NCBI RefSeq assembly: GCF_034344865.1
Contig: NZ_CP133774.1
Location: 3,782,001 to 3,846,000 of the forward strand
Source: Pseudomonas sp. 10S4
Lineage (GTDB): Bacteria > Pseudomonadota > Gammaproteobacteria > Pseudomonadales > Pseudomonadaceae
Reading direction: 5' to 3'
Length of the DNA: 64,000 nucleotides
Both the position numbers and the translations under genes were made by a program. A model generated the notes under the pieces. The model saw nothing but the letters and a program-made list of their open reading frames with translations. It searched no databases and was not told the DNA's origin. Below are positions 59,504 to 64,000 of the stretch, piece by piece; the stretch's first letter is position 1, and every line of letters begins with the position of its first letter.

Positions 59504-60555
59504 CTCAATCCTGGTGGCTCAACCCGTGCAAGCCGATCGATGCAGCAGTCGTTGAGCAGGCTGAAGCCCGTCAACAGCAACTGACTAAACCGGCCGGTTC
59601 CCTCGGTCGGCTGGAGTCGGTCGCCGTGCAACTGGCCGGATTGCAAGGGCAGGTCAAACCGAGCCTCGATCAACTGTGGATCGCGATCTTTGCCGGTGAT
59701 CATGGTGTGGTCGCTGAAGGGGTGTCGGCGTTTCCCCAGGAAGTCACCGGGCAGATGCTGCACAACTTCGTCACCGGCGGCGCGGCGATCAGTGTGTTGG
59801 CGCGGCAGTTGGGCGCCTCCCTTGAAGTGGTCGACCTCGGCACGGTTACACCGTCCTTGAACCTGCCGGGCGTGCGGCATCTGAATGTCGGCCCGGGCAC
59901 GGCCAACTTTGTGAACGGCCCAGCCATGACCGTCGCCCAGGGCGAACTGGCCTTACAGGCTGGTCGCGACAGCGTGTTGCGCGCCATCGCGGCGGGCGCG
60001 CAGTTGTTCATCGGCGGCGAAATGGGCATCGGCAACACCACGGCAGCCAGCGCTTTGGCCTGCGCCTTGCTGGATTGCCCGGTGGTGCATCTGACCGGGC
60101 CGGGCACTGGGCTGAACGCTGCGGGTGTCAGCCATAAAGCGCAAGTGATTGAGCGTGCGTTGGCCTTGCACGGCGCTCAGCGAGGGGATGCGCTGCAAAC
60201 CCTGTTCAACCTCGGTGGTTTTGAAATTGCGGCGTTGGTCGGTGCGTACCTGGCGTGTGCCCAGGAAGGCATCGCGGTGCTGGTGGATGGCTTTATTTGC
60301 AGCGTCGCCGCGTTGGTCGCGGTGCGTTTGAATCCGCAATGCCGCCAGTGGTTGCTGTTCGGCCATCGCGGTGCCGAGCCGGGCCATCGCCATGTGCTGG
60401 AAACCCTGAACGCCGAGCCGTTGCTGGACCTCGGTTTGCGTCTGGGCGAGGGCAGCGGTGCCGCGTTGGCGGTGCCGTTGTTGCGTCTGGCGTGCGATCT
60501 TCACGGGCAGATGGCGACCTTCGCCGAAGCCGCTGTGGCGGATCGCCCGGCATGA
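59500..60555 (+). CDS. cobT: Nicotinate-nucleotide--dimethylbenzimidazole phosphoribosyltransferase
   Basis: This 351-residue enzyme makes alpha-ribazole phosphate from DMB and nicotinate mononucleotide. Features are [59 protein letters not shown] and the catalytic Glu in [20 protein letters not shown] near residue 317. Length is typical. It uses the DMB made by BluB three genes upstream in pathway order. Its stop overlaps the phosphatase start. It is cobU in the older P. denitrificans naming. Confidence 0.96.
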   Translation: MTQSWWLNPCKPIDAAVVEQAEARQQQLTKPAGSLGRLESVAVQLAGLQGQVKPSLDQLWIAIFAGDHGVVAEGVSAFPQEVTGQMLHNFVTGGAAISVLARQLGASLEVVDLGTVTPSLNLPGVRHLNVGPGTANFVNGPAMTVAQGELALQAGRDSVLRAIAAGAQLFIGGEMGIGNTTAASALACALLDCPVVHLTGPGTGLNAAGVSHKAQVIERALALHGAQRGDALQTLFNLGGFEIAALVGAYLACAQEGIAVLVDGFICSVAALVAVRLNPQCRQWLLFGHRGAEPGHRHVLETLNAEPLLDLGLRLGEGSGAALAVPLLRLACDLHGQMATFAEAAVADRPA

Positions 60556-61127
60556 CCTTGCGCCTGGACCTGTTGCGCCACGGCGAGACCGAACTCGGTG
60601 GCGGCTTGCGCGGCAGCCTCGACGACGCACTGACCGACAAGGGCTGGGCGCAATTGCGTGCGGCAGTGATCGGGCAGGGGCCTTGGGATCGACTGGTCAG
60701 CTCGCCGTTGCAGCGTTGCGCACGGTTCGCCGAGGAACTGGGCGGGCAACTCGGCTTGCCGGTTCAGCTGGAAAAAGACCTGCAAGAACTGCATTTCGGT
60801 GCATGGGAAGGGCAGAACACGGCGCAGCTGATGAAAACCAGCGCCGAGGCATTGGGGTTGTTCTGGACCGATCCGTATTCGTTTACCCCGCCTGAGGGTG
60901 AGCCGGTAGCGGACTTTTCGGCGCGGATATTGGCGGCGGTCGAGCGGTTGCACGCGACCTACGCGGGCGAGCGCGTGTTGCTGATCACCCATGGCGGCGT
61001 GATGAAATTGCTGCTGGCCCAGGCTCGAGGCTTGCCCCGCGAACAGTTGCTCAATGTCGAAGTCGCCCACGCGGCGTTGTATTCGCTGTCGGTGGGTTCC
61101 GGCCTGTTGCTGCGGGAAGCGCTCTGA
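60552..61127 (+). CDS. Alpha-ribazole-5'-phosphate phosphatase (histidine phosphatase family)
   Basis: This 191-residue protein of the phosphoglycerate mutase/histidine phosphatase superfamily has the phospho-acceptor His in [14 protein letters not shown] (residue about 10). The second His is in [14 protein letters not shown] (near residue 147). [16 protein letters not shown] and [13 protein letters not shown] are the other conserved patches. Lying between cobT and cobS, it is assigned as the phosphatase that releases alpha-ribazole (Salmonella CobC). The start overlaps the cobT stop. Confidence 0.9.
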   Translation: MTLRLDLLRHGETELGGGLRGSLDDALTDKGWAQLRAAVIGQGPWDRLVSSPLQRCARFAEELGGQLGLPVQLEKDLQELHFGAWEGQNTAQLMKTSAEALGLFWTDPYSFTPPEGEPVADFSARILAAVERLHATYAGERVLLITHGGVMKLLLAQARGLPREQLLNVEVAHAALYSLSVGSGLLLREAL

Positions 61128-61129
61128 TC

Positions 61130-61864
61130 ATGTTGCCTTTCTGGATCGCCCTGCAATTTTTGAGCAGTCTGCCGATTCGACTCCCGGGCATGCCGGCGCC
61201 TCAGGAATTGGGGCGCTCGCTGCTGTTTTATCCGCTGGTCGGGCTGCTGTTCGGCGGGCTGTTGTTTGCGCTGAACGGGTTGTTGTCGGGCGCGCCGTTG
61301 TTGCTGCACGCTGCATTGTTGCTGACTGCTTGGGTGTTGCTCAGCGGCGCGCTGCACCTGGATGGCCTGGCCGATAGCGCTGATGCGTGGCTCGGTGGGT
61401 TTGGCGACCGGGAACGCACACTAACCATCATGAAAGACCCGCGCAGCGGGCCGATTGCGGTGGTGACCTTGGTGTTGGTGCTGCTGCTTAAATTTGCTGC
61501 GTTGCTGGCGCTGATCGAGCAGGGACACAGCGTAGTTTTGATCGTCGTTCCGTTGATTGGCCGTGCGGCGCTGTTGGGGTTGTTCCTGACTACGCCTTAT
61601 GTGCGTGCCGGTGGGTTGGGGCAGGCGCTGGCTGATCATTTGCCGCGCAAGGCCGGTTGGCAGGTGTTGGCGGTCAGTGCGCTGGCGTGTGGTTTGATTG
61701 CTGGGCTGAGCGGCGTGTTCGCTATCGTGCTCGCTGCGGTGGTGTTTGTCTGGTTGCGGCAAGTTATGCAGCGGCGATTGGGTGGCACGACCGGCGATAC
61801 GGCAGGGGCGTTGTTGGAGTTGTTGGAAATGGTGGTGTTGGTGGGGTTGGCGTTGGTCTGCTGA
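61130..61864 (+). CDS. cobS: Adenosylcobinamide-GDP ribazoletransferase (cobalamin synthase)
   Basis: This 244-residue polytopic membrane enzyme joins adenosylcobinamide-GDP and alpha-ribazole in the last step. The acidic catalytic/metal segment LDGLADSADAWLGGFGDRERTLTIMKDPRSGP is at about residues 81-112. About six helices are visible, and TTGDTAGALLELLEMVVLVG forms the C-terminal block. It is called cobV in the P. denitrificans scheme. It is the last gene of the riboswitch-led operon; no terminator follows, only a degenerate REP at about 61886. Confidence 0.95.
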   Translation: MLPFWIALQFLSSLPIRLPGMPAPQELGRSLLFYPLVGLLFGGLLFALNGLLSGAPLLLHAALLLTAWVLLSGALHLDGLADSADAWLGGFGDRERTLTIMKDPRSGPIAVVTLVLVLLLKFAALLALIEQGHSVVLIVVPLIGRAALLGLFLTTPYVRAGGLGQALADHLPRKAGWQVLAVSALACGLIAGLSGVFAIVLAAVVFVWLRQVMQRRLGGTTGDTAGALLELLEMVVLVGLALVC

Positions 61865-61885
61865 CTGTTGGGGTGGATGTGCTGG

Positions 61886-61911
61886 CCCCTTCGCGAGCCT
61901 GCTCGCGATGG
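61886..61911. repeat. Degenerate half REP
   Basis: CCTTCGCGAGCCTGCTCGCG is a shortened REP hairpin of the GTGGGAGC class, without the CCCGCTCCCAC half. It lies after cobS. Confidence 0.6.
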
Positions 61912-61941
61912 CGATCTGCCTGATAACGATATTCTTGAACC

Positions 61942-61970
61942 TTGCTTTCATTCAACCGCGGGTATATACA
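61942..61970 (+). promoter_or_regulatory. Promoter of the marR-type gene, overlapping its operator
   Basis: TTGCTT (61942-61947), a 17-bp spacer and TATACA (61965-61970) put the predicted start at about 61977, which is the A of the ATG. There is no Shine-Dalgarno sequence, so a leaderless mRNA is possible. Confidence 0.5.
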
Positions 61971-61973
61971 CGC
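61958..61973. promoter_or_regulatory. Putative MarR operator, site 1
   Basis: GCGGGTATATACACGC differs at one base from the perfect palindrome in front of the MFS gene. It covers the -10 and ends three bases before the regulator ATG, so binding would repress the regulator itself. Confidence 0.65.
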
Positions 61974-61976
61974 ACG

Positions 61977-62381
61977 ATGCTCGATTCCCAATGTTTATGT
62001 ATCAACCTGCGTCGCGCCGCTCGTGGCGTCAGCAGGCATTACGACGGCGCTCTCGACGGCTTCGGGATCAACGTTGCCCAGTATTCTTTGCTGTGCAATC
62101 TGCAGCGTCTGGATCAACCGAGTATTTCCACCCTGGCCGAAGCCATGGGCCTGGACCGCAGCACCCTGGGGCGCAATCTGCGGGTGCTGGAAGGCGAGGG
62201 GCTGGTGGCGCTGAACGAGGGCGAGGATATGCGCAATCGCATCGTCAGGCTCACCGAGGCTGGCGCTGAGCGCCTGGCAGCGGCGTTGCCGGCCTGGGAA
62301 GCGGCGCAGCAGCGGCTGATTGATCGTCTGGGCGCCGAAAAACGTGAAACCTTGCTGAAGTTGCTGGACGAACTGGCTTGA
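61977..62381 (+). CDS. MarR family transcriptional regulator
   Basis: This is a 134-residue winged-helix regulator. The helix-turn-helix is at about residues 50-75 (QPSISTLAEAMGLDRSTLGRNLRVLEGEGLV), followed by the wing (NEGEDMRNRIVRLTEAGAERL). The N-terminus LCINLRRAARGVSRHYDGAL is the usual dimerisation helix with a Cys at about position 8, a possible oxidant or electrophile sensor. Matching 16-bp operators precede this gene and the MFS gene downstream, which suggests it represses both. The ligand is unknown. The gene lies between cobS and an MFS gene, on the same strand as both. Confidence 0.88.
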   Translation: MLDSQCLCINLRRAARGVSRHYDGALDGFGINVAQYSLLCNLQRLDQPSISTLAEAMGLDRSTLGRNLRVLEGEGLVALNEGEDMRNRIVRLTEAGAERLAAALPAWEAAQQRLIDRLGAEKRETLLKLLDELA

Positions 62382-62402
62382 TGCCAGTTTGTTCGATCTT
62401 AA

Positions 62403-62418
62403 GCGGGTATATACCCGC
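62403..62418. promoter_or_regulatory. Putative MarR operator, site 2
   Basis: GCGGGTATATACCCGC is a perfect 16-bp palindrome lying 15 bp before the ATG of the MFS gene, next to its ribosome site. It is the same sequence as site 1 except for one base. Confidence 0.75.
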
Positions 62419-62433
62419 TACCGGAGAATAAGA

Positions 62434-63642
62434 ATGACATCGATGTGGCGTACGTGCGGTTGGGTGTTGGTGGGGAGTGCGCTGATTCTGGCGTTGTCTC
62501 TGGGCGTGCGGCATGGCTTCGGGCTGTTCCTGGCGCCGATGAGCGCTGAGTTCGGCTGGGGGCGCGAGACCTTTGCGTTTGCCATCGCCTTGCAGAACCT
62601 GATCTGGGGCCTGGCACAGCCGTTCACCGGCGCCCTGGCCGACCGCTTCGGTGCCGCAAAAGTGGTGTTGGTCGGTGGTGTGTTGTACGCGGGGGGCCTG
62701 GTCTGCATGGGCTTGTCTGACTCGGCGGTGACCTTGTCCCTGAGTGCCGGTCTGTTGATCGGTATCGGCCTGTCAGGCACCTCGTTCTCAGTGATCCTCG
62801 GCGTGGTCGGGCGTGCGGTGCCGCCGGAGAAACGCAGCATGGGCATGGGCATCGCCAGCGCTGCCGGTTCTTTCGGCCAGTTCGCGGTGTTGCCCGGTAC
62901 GCTGGGGCTGATCGGCTGGCTCGGCTGGTCCGCCGCTTTGTTGGTGCTGGGCTTGCTGGTGGCGTTGATCGTGCCGTTGGTGAGCATGCTCAAGGACAAG
63001 CCGCTGCCGGTGCTTGGTCATGAGCAAACCTTGTCCGAAGCCCTGCGTGAAGCCTGTTCCCATTCCGGGTTCTGGCTGCTGGCGTTCGGCTTTTTTGTCT
63101 GCGGGTTTCAAGTGGTATTCATCGGCGTGCACCTGCCGGCCTATCTGGTGGATCAACACCTGCCGGCCACCGTCGGCACCACGGTGCTGGCGCTGATCGG
63201 GTTGTTCAATATCTTCGGTACTTACACGGCAGGCTGGCTCGGCGGGCGGATGTCCAAGCCGCGCTTGCTCACGGGTTTGTACCTGTTGCGAGCGGTGGTG
63301 ATCGGGCTGTTCCTGTGGGCGCCGGTTACAACGACCAGTGCTTATCTGTTCGGCATGGCGATGGGCTTTCTGTGGTTGTCCACGGTGCCGTTGACCAATG
63401 GCACCGTGGCAACCTTGTTCGGTGTGCGAAACCTGTCCATGCTCGGTGGGATTGTTTTCCTGTTCCACCAGCTCGGATCGTTCCTCGGTGGCTGGTTGGG
63501 CGGGGTGGTGTATGACCGTACCGGGAGCTACGACTTGATCTGGCAGGTAGCGATTCTCTTGAGTCTGTTGGCGGCAGCCCTGAATTGGCCAGTGCGTGAA
63601 CGGCCGGTAGCGCGGCTGCAAACCCAGATGAGCGCGATATGA
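62434..63642 (+). CDS. MFS transporter
   Basis: This is a 402-residue, 12-helix major facilitator protein. The ATG at 62434 is preceded by GGAG. The family motif after helix 2 reads ALADRFGAAKVVLVGG (residues about 67-82), and the related second-half motif is WLGGRMSKPRLLTG. The long opening helix is followed by FGLFLAPMSAEFGWGRETFAFA, resembling oxalate/formate-type and monocarboxylate transporters. An operator shared with the MarR gene suggests efflux or uptake of the MarR ligand. The substrate cannot be told. It overlaps the next small gene (ATGA). Confidence 0.88.
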   Translation: MTSMWRTCGWVLVGSALILALSLGVRHGFGLFLAPMSAEFGWGRETFAFAIALQNLIWGLAQPFTGALADRFGAAKVVLVGGVLYAGGLVCMGLSDSAVTLSLSAGLLIGIGLSGTSFSVILGVVGRAVPPEKRSMGMGIASAAGSFGQFAVLPGTLGLIGWLGWSAALLVLGLLVALIVPLVSMLKDKPLPVLGHEQTLSEALREACSHSGFWLLAFGFFVCGFQVVFIGVHLPAYLVDQHLPATVGTTVLALIGLFNIFGTYTAGWLGGRMSKPRLLTGLYLLRAVVIGLFLWAPVTTTSAYLFGMAMGFLWLSTVPLTNGTVATLFGVRNLSMLGGIVFLFHQLGSFLGGWLGGVVYDRTGSYDLIWQVAILLSLLAAALNWPVRERPVARLQTQMSAI

Positions 63643-63761
63643 ACAGTCTCTGGCCGCGAATAGTTGTAGCCGGTGTCGGCGCCTTGCTGCTGGCCCTGGC
63701 GTGGTGGGGTTGGCATCAGGGCGGGCTGGCGCTGATGCAATTGGGCATGGGCGCTTGCTAG
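63639..63761 (+). CDS. Small membrane protein coupled to the MFS gene
   Basis: This is a 40-residue frame beginning at the ATG that overlaps the MFS stop (ATGA). It starts MNSLWPRIVVAGVGALLLAL and continues AWWGWHQGGLALMQLGMGAC. One predicted helix spans about residues 8-25; the C-terminal half is Gly/Trp/Met-rich and ends in Cys. The overlap suggests co-translation with the transporter. I do not know the family; it could be an accessory peptide or a chance frame, but the tight coupling and clean membrane profile argue for a gene. Confidence 0.55.
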   Translation: MNSLWPRIVVAGVGALLLALAWWGWHQGGLALMQLGMGAC

Positions 63762-63817
63762 CAGGATGTGAGGACGAGTAAGTTCGCTTTCTGACGATTC
63801 CTCAAGGATGCACCGAC

Positions 63818-64000
63818 ATGCTGATGCGCTGGCTCGCAGTCCCCGCGTTGCTGATGGCGTTTACCGGATTGGCCCAAGCGGCCGAGTGTCCGGAGCTGTT
63901 GCAGGGCTCGCTGCCCAAGTTGCGGGCCAAGGAATCGATCGATCTGTGCCAGCGTTATGCGGGCAAGCCGCTGGTGGTGGTCAATACCGCCAGCTTCTGC
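63818..64000 (+). CDS. Glutathione peroxidase family protein, periplasmic (3' end outside window)
   Basis: These are the first 61 residues of a thiol peroxidase of the glutathione peroxidase family. The signal peptide is [22 protein letters not shown] (a second ATG two codons later is also possible). It then reads [21 protein letters not shown], with [12 protein letters not shown] as the last visible residues. The final Cys is the peroxidatic residue in the NxAxxC motif. AAGGA precedes the ATG. The gene follows the MFS/small-protein unit and is cut by the window end. Confidence 0.88.
   Translation, partial: MLMRWLAVPALLMAFTGLAQAAECPELLQGSLPKLRAKESIDLCQRYAGKPLVVVNTASFC

Overview
The window is about 64 kb of GC-rich chromosome from a Pseudomonas, most likely a member of the P. 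fluorescens group. The reasons are gene content and order (mux efflux operon, betX-yjcH-actP, gltA/sdh/suc supercluster followed by a BraB/BrnQ carrier, hotdog thioesterases and htpG, purMN-DUF3108, hda, and a riboswitch-controlled cob operon), GTG/ATGA-coupled starts, and many REP/REPIN elements of the type dispersed in fluorescent pseudomonads. No phage, IS, plasmid, CRISPR, tRNA or rRNA gene was seen. This is mainly conserved core genome, not an accessory island.

Layout: (1) 1-8.4 kb, a MuxABC-OpmB tripartite RND pump operon, with muxA cut by the window edge and muxC and opmB each carrying a one-base loss in a G run. (2) 8.4-14 kb, a DUF808 membrane protein, a lipobox-less MlaA homologue coupled to an alpha/beta hydrolase, a small membrane protein and a membrane-anchored GH17 beta-glucan enzyme. 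(3) 14.2-17.3 kb, an orphan betaine-binding protein and the DUF485-ActP acetate symporter pair. (4) 17.4-18.0 kb, a gene-free repeat element with about 60-bp inverted ends. (5) 18-31 kb, the TCA cluster: gltA reads leftward and sdhCDAB-sucAB-lpd-sucCD reads rightward from a divergent promoter region with near-consensus sigma70 sites. (6) 31.5-42 kb, a branched-chain amino-acid carrier, small membrane proteins, two tandem thioesterases, HtpG, a dienelactone hydrolase, pirin, OsmC and a chemoreceptor behind a sigma28-type promoter. (7) 42-48 kb, purM-purN-DUF3108 leftward; DUF2066, an AI-2E/PerM permease and hda rightward. (8) 48-52.4 kb, two NlpC/P60 lipoproteins, an O-methyltransferase, a PQQ-type sugar dehydrogenase and an unrecognised protein. 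(9) 52.5-61.9 kb, a cobalamin riboswitch and ten mostly overlapping cob genes covering corrinoid adenosylation through nucleotide-loop assembly, including oxygen-dependent BluB. (10) 61.9-64 kb, a MarR regulator and an MFS transporter sharing a matching operator, a 40-residue membrane protein and the start of a periplasmic glutathione peroxidase.

I did not find a convincing undescribed system. The most unusual signals are structural: two REPINs are read in frame as protein (N-terminus of OpmB, C-terminus of CobB); three genes each lack one base in a homopolymer, which suggests either assembly error or real decay; a large inverted-end repeat element lies between actP and gltA; two promoters share a 16-bp operator, and one of them predicts a leaderless MarR mRNA; and a strong promoter is followed at once by a terminator between the NlpC genes.
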